A DNA stretch of 45,265 bases from assembly GCA_902536575.1 (NCBI GenBank), contig CACAYA010000001.1, positions 1-45,265 on the forward strand. Direction: 5' to 3'. A program made the translations under genes and the position numbers. The notes beneath the pieces are model-generated. The model was not told the DNA's origin and made no database searches. It worked only from the letters and a program-made list of their open reading frames with translations. Shown in pieces: positions 13,006-20,810 of this stretch; the stretch's first letter is position 1, and every line of letters begins with the position of its first letter. The DNA is from an uncultured Pelagibacteraceae bacterium. GTDB lineage: Bacteria; Pseudomonadota; Alphaproteobacteria; Pelagibacterales; Pelagibacteraceae.

Positions 13006-13430
13006 TATTCTTTTACCTCTATACCCATTGATCTTGCTGATCCTGCAATAATTTTTACTGCTTCATTAATATCATGAGCGTTAAGATCATTCATTTTTTC
13101 TTTTGCAATATTTTCTAGTTGTTTTTTAGAAATTGAAGCCACAATATTTCTACCTGGCTCTTTCGATCCACTTTTAAGTTTTACTGCTTCTTTAATATAG
13201 AAAGATGCTGGAGGAGATTTAATTTTAAAGTCAAATTTTTTGTCTTTATATACCGTGATTTCAACGGGAACAGGTTTGCCTGCCATTGATTTTGTCTTGT
13301 CATTGAAAGCTTTACAAAATTCCATAATGTTAACACCCCGTTGACCTAATGCAGGCCCTACAGGAGGAGCTGGGTTAGCTTGACCACCTTTGATTTGTAA
13401 TTTAATAAATCCACTAATTTCTTTTGCCAT
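13005..13430 (-). CDS. rplK: 50S ribosomal protein L11
   Basis: L11 binds the GTPase-associated centre of 23S rRNA. The 141-aa length is normal. The sequence shows the N-terminal proline-rich [19 protein letters not shown], which includes the residues targeted by thiostrepton in other species, and the C-terminal [12 protein letters not shown] rRNA-binding signature. It overlaps nusG by 1 base upstream and rplA by 1 base downstream. Confidence 0.98.
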   Translation of the reverse strand: MAKEISGFIKLQIKGGQANPAPPVGPALGQRGVNIMEFCKAFNDKTKSMAGKPVPVEITVYKDKKFDFKIKSPPASFYIKEAVKLKSGSKEPGRNIVASISKKQLENIAKEKMNDLNAHDINEAVKIIAGSARSMGIEVKE

Positions 13431-13960
13431 TAACTTGCTTTCTCAACTTGGTTATATTCTAAATCTACTGGTGTTGGACGTCCAAATATAGAAACTGACA
13501 CTTTAAGTCTAGACTTTTCTTCATCTATTTCTTCAATCATTCCACTGAATGATGCAAAAGGGCCATCAACCACTTGAACTTTTTCACCAACGCTATACTC
13601 TATACCAGATTTTGGCTGAGCCACACCATCTTTTATTTGACCTAAAATCTTTTCAACTTCTTTATCTGAAACAGGAACTGGTATACCCTTTGTGCCGAGG
13701 AAACCACTCACTCTTTTTATGTTTTTTATCATGTGATAGATATTGTTATCCATCTCACTTTTAATTAATACATATCCAGGGAAGTATTTTTTTTTCCTTT
13801 GGATTCTTTTTCCTCTTTTTACTTCTGTAACATCATGGGTTGGAACAACAATTTCCTCAAATTTTTCGCTAATTTTAGCTTTATCTGCTTCTTCTTTAAT
13901 TAGTGAAGCAACTTTATTTTCAAAGCTAGAATGAGATTGAACAATGTACCAATTTTTCAT
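13430..13960 (-). CDS. nusG: Transcription termination/antitermination factor NusG
   Basis: NusG binds the RNA polymerase clamp and links it to Rho or ribosomal S10. The 176-aa protein has the N-terminal NGN domain starting [14 protein letters not shown], with [13 protein letters not shown] near residue 55. The C-terminal KOW domain contains [20 protein letters not shown] near residue 126. It overlaps secE by 1 base (13960) and rplK by 1 base (13430), so secE-nusG-rplK-rplA form a chain of TAATG couplings. Confidence 0.98.
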   Translation of the reverse strand: MKNWYIVQSHSSFENKVASLIKEEADKAKISEKFEEIVVPTHDVTEVKRGKRIQRKKKYFPGYVLIKSEMDNNIYHMIKNIKRVSGFLGTKGIPVPVSDKEVEKILGQIKDGVAQPKSGIEYSVGEKVQVVDGPFASFSGMIEEIDEEKSRLKVSVSIFGRPTPVDLEYNQVEKAS

Positions 13961-14151
13961 TAAATGCTCACCTTAAGCAAAAGTTCTAAGAAAAACTTTA
14001 AAACCTGATCTAAAAGTAAAAAAAATAGAGACATCACCACAGCCATCGCAAATACCATTAATGCACCCTGCAAAGTCTCTTTCCAAGTTGGCCACGTAAC
14101 TTTGAATGCCTCTTGTTTTACTTCTTGAATAAATTTAATTGGGTTTCTCAT
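13960..14151 (-). CDS. secE: Preprotein translocase subunit SecE
   Basis: SecE clamps the SecY channel in the inner membrane. The 63-aa protein is the short single-span form usual outside Enterobacteria: an amphipathic segment (FIQEVKQEAFKVTWPTWKE) followed by one membrane helix. The start lies only 16 nt after the 3' end of tRNA-Trp, so tRNA processing would leave the secE mRNA a very short leader. Confidence 0.96.
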   Translation of the reverse strand: MRNPIKFIQEVKQEAFKVTWPTWKETLQGALMVFAMAVVMSLFFLLLDQVLKFFLELLLKVSI

Positions 14152-14167
14152 ACTTTTAAGCTCTAAT

Positions 14168-14243
14168 TGGCAGGAGCGGAGGGACTCGAACCCTCAGCCT
14201 CCGGTTTTGGAGACCGGCGCTCTACCAATTGAGCTACACTCCT
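14168..14243 (-). tRNA. tRNA-Trp (anticodon CCA)
   Basis: This 76-nt cloverleaf has a 7-bp acceptor stem (AGGAGTG paired with CGCTCCT), a D-arm with GCTCAATTGGTAGAGC and a T-arm with GGTTCGAGTC. The anticodon loop CTCCAAA gives CCA, for tryptophan. The CCA tail is encoded. It sits between tuf and secE, as in many bacteria, and starts 10 nt after the tuf stop, so it is probably co-transcribed with both. Confidence 0.97.
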
Positions 14244-14253
14244 ATTTATAGAG

Positions 14254-15444
14254 TTACTCTATAATTTTTGTTACTACTCCTGCTCCAACAGTTCTTCCAC
14301 CTTCACGAATAGCAAAATTTAATTTTTCAGCCATTGCAATTGGTGTAATTAATTTAACTGTAAATTTAGCATCATCACCTGGCATAACCATTTCAGTTCC
14401 AGCTGGTAATTCTACTTCACCTGTTACATCTGTTGTTCTAAAATAAAACTGTGGTCTATATTTAGTAAAGAAAGGAGTGTGTCTTCCACCCTCATCTTTT
14501 TTAAGTACATACGCTTGAGCTTCAAATTTAGTATGTGGAGTTATTGATCCAGGTTTACATAGAACTTGACCTCTTTCGATATCATCTCTTTCTATACCTC
14601 TCAATAAAATTCCAACATTATCACCTGCTTCACCTGTGTCTAAAAGCTTTCTAAACATTTCAACACCAGTACAAACTGATTTTTTTGTTTCCTTAATTCC
14701 AACGATTTCAACTTCTTCACCAGTTTTGATTACACCTGATTCAACTCTACCAGTTGCAACTGTTCCTCTTCCAGAAATTGAAAATACATCCTCAACGGGC
14801 ATTAAGAAAGGCTTATCTACTTCTCTAGCTGGTTGTGGGATATGTTCATCAACAGCTTTCATCAATTCTAAAATTGAATTTTTTCCAATTTCATCATCTC
14901 TTCCTTCAACAGCTGCTAAAGCTGAACCTTTAACGATTGGTGTTTTATCACCAGGGTATTTATAGGAAGTTAAAAGTTCCTTAATTTCTTCCTCTACAAG
15001 TTCGATCATTTCTTTATCATCAACTTGATCAACTTTATTAAGATAAACAACAATTGCTGGAATACCGACTTGTCTACCTAAAAGAATATGTTCCCTAGTT
15101 TGTGGCATTGGACCATCTGCTGCATTTACAACTAAAATGGCACCATCCATTTGTGCAGCACCAGTGATCATATTTTTTACATAGTCAGCGTGACCTGGAC
15201 AGTCTACGTGAGCATAGTGTCTCTTTTCAGTTTCATACTCAACGTGAGCAGTTGAAATTGTTATTCCTCTTTCTTTTTCTTCTGGCGCTTTATCAATTTG
15301 ATCGTAAGCAACCGCAGTTCCACCACCTGCTTGTGCTAACACATTTGTGATTGCAGCAGTAAGAGTTGTTTTACCATGGTCGACATGACCTATAGTCCCA
15401 ATGTTACAGTGGGGTTTATTTCTTACAAATTTTTCTTTCGACAT
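14254..15444 (-). CDS. tuf: Elongation factor Tu
   Basis: EF-Tu delivers aminoacyl-tRNA to the ribosome as a GTP complex. The 396-aa protein is full length. It shows the P-loop GHVDHGKT (residues 19-26), [12 protein letters not shown] near residue 80 and NKVDQVDD near residue 135. The C-terminal beta domains are complete, ending [10 protein letters not shown]. It lies between tRNA-Gly and tRNA-Trp, the classic tufB setting. Only this copy is visible; a second copy downstream of fusA cannot be excluded. Confidence 0.99.
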   Translation of the reverse strand: MSKEKFVRNKPHCNIGTIGHVDHGKTTLTAAITNVLAQAGGGTAVAYDQIDKAPEEKERGITISTAHVEYETEKRHYAHVDCPGHADYVKNMITGAAQMDGAILVVNAADGPMPQTREHILLGRQVGIPAIVVYLNKVDQVDDKEMIELVEEEIKELLTSYKYPGDKTPIVKGSALAAVEGRDDEIGKNSILELMKAVDEHIPQPAREVDKPFLMPVEDVFSISGRGTVATGRVESGVIKTGEEVEIVGIKETKKSVCTGVEMFRKLLDTGEAGDNVGILLRGIERDDIERGQVLCKPGSITPHTKFEAQAYVLKKDEGGRHTPFFTKYRPQFYFRTTDVTGEVELPAGTEMVMPGDDAKFTVKLITPIAMAEKLNFAIREGGRTVGAGVVTKIIE

Positions 15445-15490
15445 TACTTTTTTACCTCAGTTTTATTTGTTTCATTACTAATTTTTTTCT

Positions 15491-15564
15491 TGGAGCGGGT
15501 AAAGGGAATCGAACCCTTACATCCAGCTTGGAAGGCTAGCGTTCTACCATTGAACTACACCCGC
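15491..15564 (-). tRNA. tRNA-Gly (anticodon TCC)
   Basis: This 74-nt cloverleaf starts GCGGGTGTAG, with the acceptor stem closing against the 3' TACCCGC. The anticodon loop CTTCCAA gives TCC, for glycine. The T-loop is GGTTCGATTC and the CCA end is encoded. It lies 46 nt upstream of tuf. Confidence 0.96.
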
Positions 15565-15610
15565 ACAACCCCAAGAGTAACACTCCATTGCCACTTAAAA
15601 TTCTACTGAA

Positions 15611-15696
15611 TGGTGGAGGGGGAAAGATTCGAACTTTCGAAGACCGAAGTCAACGGGTTTACAGCCCGCCCCATTTGACCGCTCTGGAACCCCTCC
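15611..15696 (-). tRNA. tRNA-Tyr (anticodon GTA)
   Basis: This 86-nt class II tRNA has a perfect 7-bp acceptor stem (GGAGGGG / CCCCTCC) and a long variable arm. The anticodon loop CTGTAAA gives GTA, for tyrosine. The CCA end is encoded. It is the first gene of the minus-strand block, preceded by a candidate promoter. Confidence 0.96.
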
Positions 15697-15743
15697 TTTT
15701 GGGGAAGTGTCCCCTGTTCAATAAAGCTTTAAACAACATGCGT

Positions 15744-15771
15744 TTTATATATTTTATTTATGCAAATGCAA
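15744..15771 (-). promoter_or_regulatory. Candidate promoter of the tRNA-Tyr/tRNA-Gly/tuf transcript
   Basis: On the minus strand TTGCAT (15771-15766) and TATAAA (15749-15744) are separated by 16 bp. They stand about 45 nt upstream of mature tRNA-Tyr, in the divergent spacer with rlmB. The spacing and both boxes fit a sigma70 promoter. A short GGGGA/TCCCC hairpin lies between the promoter and the tRNA. Confidence 0.5.
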
Positions 15772-15825
15772 CACGTGATTTAATAGCCAAATATTCAAAA
15801 AAACGTGTAAAACTCATGATAATTT

Positions 15826-16569
15826 ATGAACAAATCCTCATTTTTTATTGTTGGTCAACATGCTGTTATCGAGGCTCTTAGAAACCCACTAAGAAAGGTT
15901 TTAAGAGTTTTTTTAACTGAAGAAGCAAAAAAAAATATTCATAGAAAAAACCAAAATAAAAATCTTCTAGAGGATGTTAAGGTTTATTTTAAATCAAAAA
16001 AAGAATTGGATAAATATTCATCTAAAGAACAGTTAATGCATAATGGTTACGTTGCTGAACTAGAACATTTAGATCAACCTGATCTTAAACAATTTATAAA
16101 AGACAAAAATAATCTCACATTAGTTTGTTTGGATGGAGTGACAGACCCAAGAAATATCGGCTCTTTAATTAGGAGTGCAGCTTCGTTTAAAATTGATGGT
16201 TTGATAATAAAAGAAAGACATTTTCCAAGTGATAGTAAGCTAATGTACAAATCTGCTAGTGGATGTATGGAACATTTAAATATTTTTGCAGTATCTAATA
16301 TAAATTCAACAATAAAAAATTTAAGAGAAAAAAATTTTTGGGTATATGGTTTTGATGCAAAGGGAGATAAGAATTTTACAGATATTAAATGGGAAGGAAA
16401 TAATATTTTATTATTTGGTTCTGAGGGTTTTGGTATGAGAAAACATACTGGTAAATATGCTGATTTCTTTGTTAAAATTAGTATGAATGACAAGATTGAA
16501 AGTTTAAATATCTCTAATAGTGCTGCTATTGTCTTTCATCATTTAAGTTATATTAAAAAAAAGAGTTGA
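15826..16569 (+). CDS. rlmB: 23S rRNA (guanosine-2'-O)-methyltransferase RlmB (SpoU/TrmH family)
   Basis: This is an SAM-dependent 2'-O-methyltransferase with a knotted SPOUT fold; RlmB modifies G2251 of 23S rRNA. In the 247-aa protein the three SpoU motifs are clear: DGVTDPRNIGSLIRSA near residue 104, LFGSEGFGMRK near residue 195 and ESLNISNSAAIVFH near residue 225. The N-terminal part matches the L30e-like substrate-binding domain (FFIVGQHAVIEALRNP). It is divergent from the tRNA-Tyr operon and 33 nt upstream of tRNA-Thr. A related tRNA-specific enzyme such as TrmH is possible, but the N-terminal domain favours RlmB. Confidence 0.88.
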   Translation: MNKSSFFIVGQHAVIEALRNPLRKVLRVFLTEEAKKNIHRKNQNKNLLEDVKVYFKSKKELDKYSSKEQLMHNGYVAELEHLDQPDLKQFIKDKNNLTLVCLDGVTDPRNIGSLIRSAASFKIDGLIIKERHFPSDSKLMYKSASGCMEHLNIFAVSNINSTIKNLREKNFWVYGFDAKGDKNFTDIKWEGNNILLFGSEGFGMRKHTGKYADFFVKISMNDKIESLNISNSAAIVFHHLSYIKKKS

Positions 16570-16602
16570 TTATTTAATAAATAGTTAATAATTATTGCGC
16601 AT

Positions 16603-16678
16603 GCCCTTGTAGCTCAGTTGGTAGAGCAATTGATTTGTAATCAATAGGTCCGCGGTTCGAATCCGTGCGGGGGCACCA
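16603..16678 (+). tRNA. tRNA-Thr (anticodon TGT)
   Basis: This 76-nt cloverleaf starts GCCCTTGTAGCTCAG and ends in an encoded CCA. The loop TTTGTAA gives anticodon TGT, for threonine. The 3' 52 nt recur in decayed form at 19148-19199, so this tRNA looks like the attachment site of the following islet. Confidence 0.97.
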
Positions 16679-16700
16679 TCACTCAATAAAATCAACACTA

Positions 16701-16720
16701 TTTATTTTTGCAAAAATAAA
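16701..16720 (+). terminator. AT-rich perfect palindrome after tRNA-Thr
   Basis: A perfect 20-bp palindrome (TTTATTTTTG and its complement) begins 23 nt after tRNA-Thr. It may act as a weak terminator for the tRNA or, read the other way, for the pilin operon. Low GC makes chance a real alternative. Confidence 0.3.
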
Positions 16721-16733
16721 AATTTTAGTATTA

Positions 16734-16763
16734 GGTAACAATGATTGCTACCATAGTGTTACC
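16734..16763 (-). terminator. Candidate terminator overlapping the pilin stop codon
   Basis: On the minus strand GGTAACA and TGTTACC form a 7-bp stem with a 16-nt loop. The first arm includes the stop codon of the pilin gene, and an A/T-rich tract follows. It is a modest candidate for the end of the islet operon. Confidence 0.35.
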
Positions 16764-17283
16764 ATTGGTCAAAAGATATTTGGGTTTCAAGTCTATTTTT
16801 TTCATCATTACAAGGTGACTTGATACAGGTAAATAGATTTACCCAAACTTTTTTATTTGAGTTTGATGGTACAGATAAAAATACAAATCCTTTATGAGTA
16901 TTTGACATATTTCCTTCCTGAAGCACATACATATTCTTGCCATTCCAATTTTTAACATTAGATTTGTTAATCCATTCCATTTCATTATTAATATGGTTTT
17001 TAAGATGTTCTGGAAAAAAAGCCTGGACATTTCCATAGCAAGTATGTGTGCTATAATTTTTGCTATTTAACGTACTCATTAATTGAACGCTACCTCCAAT
17101 TTCACAATTCGTAATTGTCAATTTTACTTCTTTAACAACTGTATTGTGATTTGACTTTGTTAATGTAGCTTTAGTACCAGTTATATAGCCATTATAAGCA
17201 ACCACTCCTACTGAAGCAAGTATACCGATGATGGCTACAACGACTAGAAGTTCTATAAGGGTAAATCCTTTTTGTTTATTCAC
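16759..17283 (-). CDS. Type IV pilin-like protein (prepilin-type N-terminus)
   Basis: This 174-aa protein has a class III prepilin leader: the short basic MNKQKG followed by FTLIELLVVVAIIGILA, with the glutamate at position 5 after the cleavage glycine. This identifies a substrate of prepilin peptidase that would assemble into a pilus or pseudopilus. The C-terminal domain (residues 35-174) has several cysteines that could form the loop disulfide of PilA-like proteins. I do not recognise it further. No pilus assembly genes are present in the window, so it would depend on machinery encoded elsewhere. It is the last gene of a three-gene minus-strand set, 6 bp behind the next one. Confidence 0.8.
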   Translation of the reverse strand: MNKQKGFTLIELLVVVAIIGILASVGVVAYNGYITGTKATLTKSNHNTVVKEVKLTITNCEIGGSVQLMSTLNSKNYSTHTCYGNVQAFFPEHLKNHINNEMEWINKSNVKNWNGKNMYVLQEGNMSNTHKGFVFLSVPSNSNKKVWVNLFTCIKSPCNDEKNRLETQISFDQW

Positions 17284-17289
17284 AATTAA

Positions 17290-17871
17290 TTATAATTTTT
17301 TATCATTTAGCTTGGTCATAGCTTTTCCAGGGGAAAAAGTATAATCATTGTCATCCATTAATTTTCCACTTCCATCATAAAGTTTCCAATTAAATTTTAC
17401 TTTATCTTTCTGTTTCTTTCCTAATTTTAAAATAGTCAACTCTATTTTTCTTAGCTTACTACCCGAAGCACCTATAAATGATCTAGTCTCACCTTCTTTC
17501 CAAATCCCAAGAGGAAATTTGCATCCATTTTTTATTACTCTTCCTCCACGTCTACTATCCCAAACTCTACCAATACACTGTCCGTCATTAGTGACTGTAA
17601 ATAACTGTGTTTTTAATCCACTTTGACCTTTTCTTGTTCTTTTATAAACTTTCATTATTTCTCCAGTTTGAGGATTTTTCCAATCTTCAGGTCCAACTAC
17701 TTTTTTTCTTTTCTTTTCACCAAATATTAAATTAGCATTTGTAAATTTAATTTCTGTATCTTCTCTTATTTCACCACCAGTAAATAGCTCTAAAGGAATA
17801 AATCTTTCATCAGCTGATAGTGGAATAATCCACAACAAAGCCAGAACTACGATCCCTAAAAGTTTTTTCAT
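17290..17871 (-). CDS. Secreted protein of unknown function
   Basis: I do not recognise this 193-aa protein. It opens with a clean Sec signal peptide, MKKLLGIVVLALLWIIPLSA, with cleavage expected after that alanine. The mature part is beta-rich, basic and lacks further membrane segments. Two cysteines lie about 16 residues apart in the middle (QCIGRVWDS and KNGCKFPLG). The first residues and their DNA are nearly the same as in the unrelated hydrolase at 26932-28374. It is 6 bp upstream of the pilin and 8 bp downstream of the amidotransferase, so the three are probably one transcript. An accessory role for the pilus surface is only a guess from position. Confidence 0.7.
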   Translation of the reverse strand: MKKLLGIVVLALLWIIPLSADERFIPLELFTGGEIREDTEIKFTNANLIFGEKKRKKVVGPEDWKNPQTGEIMKVYKRTRKGQSGLKTQLFTVTNDGQCIGRVWDSRRGGRVIKNGCKFPLGIWKEGETRSFIGASGSKLRKIELTILKLGKKQKDKVKFNWKLYDGSGKLMDDNDYTFSPGKAMTKLNDKKL

Positions 17872-17879
17872 TTATCCTA

Positions 17880-19079
17880 TTAGACTAAATTTTTGTTGAG
17901 ATACCATTTACCATTTTTTTTTGTCCAAAGATGAGGTGATCTAAAGCTATCAATTGTTTTCCAAAAAACATCTTCTTCTATATCTAAATAAATTAAGAAC
18001 TCTTTAAAATATTTTTTTGGAAATTCATTGTCAAATTTTTTTACAAGTGCCACGCCTTCCTCTCTTGTAATTTTTTTATTTCTAATTTCTTGAGCGGCGT
18101 CATAAGTTGTTCGGCCGATACCAAACTTTATTAAAGTGCAATAATAATGAAATGGATCTATTTTATCGTCTATGCTAGAATACTTACTGTACGAGCCTTC
18201 GGTTCTTTCATTGTTAGGCTTAAAACCAGTATTTTGAACTGCATAATAAAAACACTCTTGTGGATCCCATTTTAAGTAGTAGCCTAAAAATCGTTGTTCA
18301 ATTTTTTTTTGATTTATTTCATTAATATTTAGAGGTAAATATGGTTGAAATTCATTAATTGTAAAATTTGTTTCTTTGATTATAGATTTTATAGATTGTC
18401 CTCCTATTTTAATATCTGAAATTTCTTTTTCAGAAAAAAATTTATTGCTCATCAATGATGATTTGTTTTCATCTTTTGAATTTCCATACTCTGCTTGATT
18501 TTCTCCATAAAATACTAAGGGTATGTTAAATTTCGATGCAATTAGAGGTCCAATAATCTTTTGTCCATTTATAAAAGGTTGAAATGGGTGAAGTAAATTT
18601 AAAAAAGCTATTTTAGTTAAGTATCTGTGTAGTTTTCCGTTAGGTGTAAATAAAATATTATCTAAGCCACCGACATGAGACCAATTGACAAAATTTTCCC
18701 ATCCTATTTCAGTATATAAGTGTGGAGCCCAAGTAACAGTTAAAGGATTCATACCATATTTATCTTTAAGAACATGTGCTGTATATGCTGAGTCTTTTCC
18801 ACCAGAACCTGGCACTACACAGTCGTATCCATTAGGTTTTCTGTGTTTTTCAAGTAATTTTAATAATTCTTTTTCTCTTTCTTTCCAATCAATTTCTTGT
18901 TTTAAATCATTATACTCACATGCCTCACAAATGCCCTGAGCACTAAAATCAATGCCTCTTTTTTTTTGTTCTAAAGTATTTTTAAATTCAACCACACTAC
19001 TAGGTCTTTGATTTGAAATTATACATTTCTTGCAAAACAATACTTTTTCGGGCAAACCATAAAGTGAAAAATTAGACAT
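17880..19079 (-). CDS. N-acetyl sugar amidotransferase (PseA/LegF/WbpG family)
   Basis: These enzymes use ammonia from glutamine to turn an acetamido group of a surface sugar into an acetamidino group, for example on pseudaminic or legionaminic acid or in B-band O-antigen. The 399-aa length fits the family. The ATP pyrophosphatase PP-loop reads VPGSGGKDSAYTAHVLK near residue 90. N-terminal paired cysteines (FCKKCIISNQRPS and GICEACEYND) suggest a metal site. GWENFVNWSHVGG and YGENQAEYG are further family-like segments. No sugar synthesis or HisH/HisF-like partner genes are nearby. It heads the islet operon and could modify glycans on the pilin or cell surface. The exact substrate is unknown. 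Confidence 0.85.
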   Translation of the reverse strand: MSNFSLYGLPEKVLFCKKCIISNQRPSSVVEFKNTLEQKKRGIDFSAQGICEACEYNDLKQEIDWKEREKELLKLLEKHRKPNGYDCVVPGSGGKDSAYTAHVLKDKYGMNPLTVTWAPHLYTEIGWENFVNWSHVGGLDNILFTPNGKLHRYLTKIAFLNLLHPFQPFINGQKIIGPLIASKFNIPLVFYGENQAEYGNSKDENKSSLMSNKFFSEKEISDIKIGGQSIKSIIKETNFTINEFQPYLPLNINEINQKKIEQRFLGYYLKWDPQECFYYAVQNTGFKPNNERTEGSYSKYSSIDDKIDPFHYYCTLIKFGIGRTTYDAAQEIRNKKITREEGVALVKKFDNEFPKKYFKEFLIYLDIEEDVFWKTIDSFRSPHLWTKKNGKWYLNKNLV

Positions 19080-19147
19080 AGCATTCTTTTACAACAATAA
19101 TTCTAATTAAAAAAGTATTAAACTTTCTACTTTCTAGTTTGATCTAG

Positions 19148-19199
19148 CAATTGTTTTGTAATTTATCGTTCCACAGTTCGAGACCGTGCGGGGGGACCA
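19148..19199 (+). repeat. Decayed copy of the tRNA-Thr 3' half (att-like repeat)
   Basis: The 52 nt align without gaps to 16627-16678 of tRNA-Thr with 42 identities by hand count. They cover part of the D-arm, the anticodon stem-loop (TTTGTAAT is kept), the T-arm and the ACCA end. No acceptor 5' half is present, so it cannot be a working tRNA. The orientation is the same as the intact gene. Confidence 0.8.
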
Positions 19200-19208
19200 A
19201 TAAATTTT

Positions 19209-19346
19209 TTACCAAGCAGTTAGTTTCCAACAAGCATCTGCATTCTCAAGACGAACATAGCAACCCAAAAAAGACATTATTTTAAATGCAAAAAAACCTC
19301 CAACTAAAACTAATACTACTAATACGACTGGATTAATTTTTTTCAT
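19209..19346 (-). CDS. Small single-span membrane protein (45 aa)
   Basis: This short open frame starts with ATG 2 bp after the stop of the glutathione transferase gene. It encodes 45 residues: MKKINP, a strongly hydrophobic segment VVLVVLVLVGGFFAFKIM, then a short tail with two cysteines (GCYVRLENADACWKLTAW). The ATG spacing, the clean transmembrane helix and the tail suggest a real, translationally coupled gene. Function is unknown. Reading frames this short can arise by chance, but the position and hydrophobic pattern argue for coding. Confidence 0.65.
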   Translation of the reverse strand: MKKINPVVLVVLVLVGGFFAFKIMSFLGCYVRLENADACWKLTAW

Positions 19347-19348
19347 AA

Positions 19349-20035
19349 TTAAGTTTTTTTGACACCAGTTGGATGAGCAACCCCATCGATAACAAACTTT
19401 GGCTCAATACTTATATCAATTAATTTAGGTCTTGAGTTTAGATAAGAATTAACTGTTTCTATTGACTCAATATCTTCAATGAATTTTTCAAGTCTTGAAA
19501 ATTTTTTTATAAGCTCTGTGTCGAGTAACTTAGATAAATCTAGATGATGATACACTGCAAAATCACATGCATGTGGCTTATCGTCCACATAAAACTTTTC
19601 ATCATTTTCTGTTAATGCTCTTTCAAGATCTTCAAACCTAGTATTTAAAAAAGGCATCATATCTTCACGTTTCTTTTTAAAACTATCACCAACTGCAAAA
19701 TTAATAGTTGGATTAAGAGGCATAAATAATTCTTGTGCACTTTGCATTACTGCGTTTGCTTTAGCATTTTGTATTGGATCTGAAATATCAATACCTGCAA
19801 TTTTTTCAATGAAGTTTAGTATAGCAATGCTCTGACAAATTTCATGTTTTCCATCAACGACTAGCATAGGGAGTTGTCTGAACGGAACTTTAGATTTTAT
19901 CTGAGCCCATTCTTTACCGTAATAATCCCATGACATTATATCGTCATACTCAAGTTCAGTATATTCAAGAAGAAGTCTTGGAGCCTCCGCTAAAGCTCTC
20001 ATTTTAAAATATATTAATTCTAATTTATGTTTCAT
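19349..20035 (-). CDS. Glutathione S-transferase family protein
   Basis: This 228-aa protein matches the two-domain GST fold. The thioredoxin-like N-terminal half starts LELIYFKMRALAEAPRLLLEY and contains the cis-proline segment FRQLPMLVVDGKHEICQSIAIL (family pattern: P-hydrophobic-hydrophobic, then E/Q-S at about residues 55-70). An all-helical C-terminal half follows. The early tyrosine near residue 9 is where the glutathione-activating Tyr of sigma/alpha-type GSTs lies. Its ATG directly abuts the nadK stop. The substrate is unknown. Confidence 0.82.
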   Translation of the reverse strand: MKHKLELIYFKMRALAEAPRLLLEYTELEYDDIMSWDYYGKEWAQIKSKVPFRQLPMLVVDGKHEICQSIAILNFIEKIAGIDISDPIQNAKANAVMQSAQELFMPLNPTINFAVGDSFKKKREDMMPFLNTRFEDLERALTENDEKFYVDDKPHACDFAVYHHLDLSKLLDTELIKKFSRLEKFIEDIESIETVNSYLNSRPKLIDISIEPKFVIDGVAHPTGVKKT

Positions 20036-20806
20036 TTAATTTGTTTCTTTTCTTAATTGCTCAATTTTAATTTTTTTTTGTAGACTTCGATTTTTATCAT
20101 AAAGAAGATTAAACTTAATTTTATTATTAGTTTTAATTGTAATAGACTTAGCATTTCTTACTTCAAGATTATCAGCCACAGCACTTATGGGTCTTTTAAA
20201 TGTGTTTAAGTTATTGATAGTGATTTTTGATTTATCATTAACAATTTTTCCTTTCCATCTTCTAGGTCTAAACGGACTTATAGGAGAAATAGATAATTTT
20301 TTAGAATTTAACCCTAAAATAGGACCATGAACTGATAAATTATAAGCGGTACTTCCTGCAGGAGTAGACACTAAAACTCCATCGGAAACTAATTTTTTAA
20401 TTATTTGCCTTGAACCTTGTTTAATTGATAGTGATGCAGCTTGTCTGCTCTGTCTAAGAACAGATACCTCATTGATAGCTATTGATTTCTTTATTTTATT
20501 ATTCTTATTTTTGACAGTCATTTCTAAAGGAGAAATCGAGATCATATTAGCATTAGTTAAATTTTTAATAATATTTGTTGAAGAAAATATATTCATCAAA
20601 AATCCATAATTTCCTGAATTAATTCCATAAAATTGCTTTTTTGAATTCTTATTATTTTTAAGTGTTTGAAGCATAAATCCATCACCCCCTATAACAATTA
20701 CCAGATTTGATTTTTTAAATTCACTAGCTTCTATTTTTTTGGTGAGAATTTTTTTAATTCTAAGAGATTTTTTATTTTTATCTGAAATGATTTGAGGTTT
20801 ACTCAT
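20036..20806 (-). CDS. nadK: NAD kinase
   Basis: NAD kinase phosphorylates NAD+ to NADP+ with ATP or polyphosphate. The 256-aa protein shows the GGDG motif (residues 40-43), the AINEVSVLR segment near residue 120 and DGVLVSTPAGSTAYNLS near residue 148, all family signatures. The ATG is only 4 nt downstream of the CCA end of tRNA-Leu, so after tRNA 3' processing the message would be almost leaderless. The gene is followed directly by the GST gene (TAAATG). Confidence 0.93.
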   Translation of the reverse strand: MSKPQIISDKNKKSLRIKKILTKKIEASEFKKSNLVIVIGGDGFMLQTLKNNKNSKKQFYGINSGNYGFLMNIFSSTNIIKNLTNANMISISPLEMTVKNKNNKIKKSIAINEVSVLRQSRQAASLSIKQGSRQIIKKLVSDGVLVSTPAGSTAYNLSVHGPILGLNSKKLSISPISPFRPRRWKGKIVNDKSKITINNLNTFKRPISAVADNLEVRNAKSITIKTNNKIKFNLLYDKNRSLQKKIKIEQLRKETN

Positions 20807-20810
20807 TTAA

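Larger units (their letters stand above)
16679..19199. mobile_element. Putative small genomic islet inserted at tRNA-Thr
   Basis: The stretch runs from the 3' end of tRNA-Thr to a degenerate direct repeat of the tRNA 3' half at 19148-19199. It holds three minus-strand genes: pilin, unknown secreted protein and sugar amidotransferase. No integrase remains. The geometry (intact tRNA on one side, 3' fragment in the same orientation on the other) is what tRNA-targeted integration leaves. The boundaries are inferred. Confidence 0.5.

Noticed and set aside
15376-15881. Plus-strand frames of 77 and 97 codons over tuf, tRNA-Gly and tRNA-Tyr
   Set aside because: They run antisense through tRNA genes and the promoter region, and have no protein-like pattern.
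16074-16493. 139-codon minus-strand frame within rlmB
   Set aside because: It is antisense to the SpoU motifs of rlmB.
19148-19199. A second working tRNA-Thr
   Set aside because: The 5' half is missing and the anticodon stem is disrupted by substitutions.
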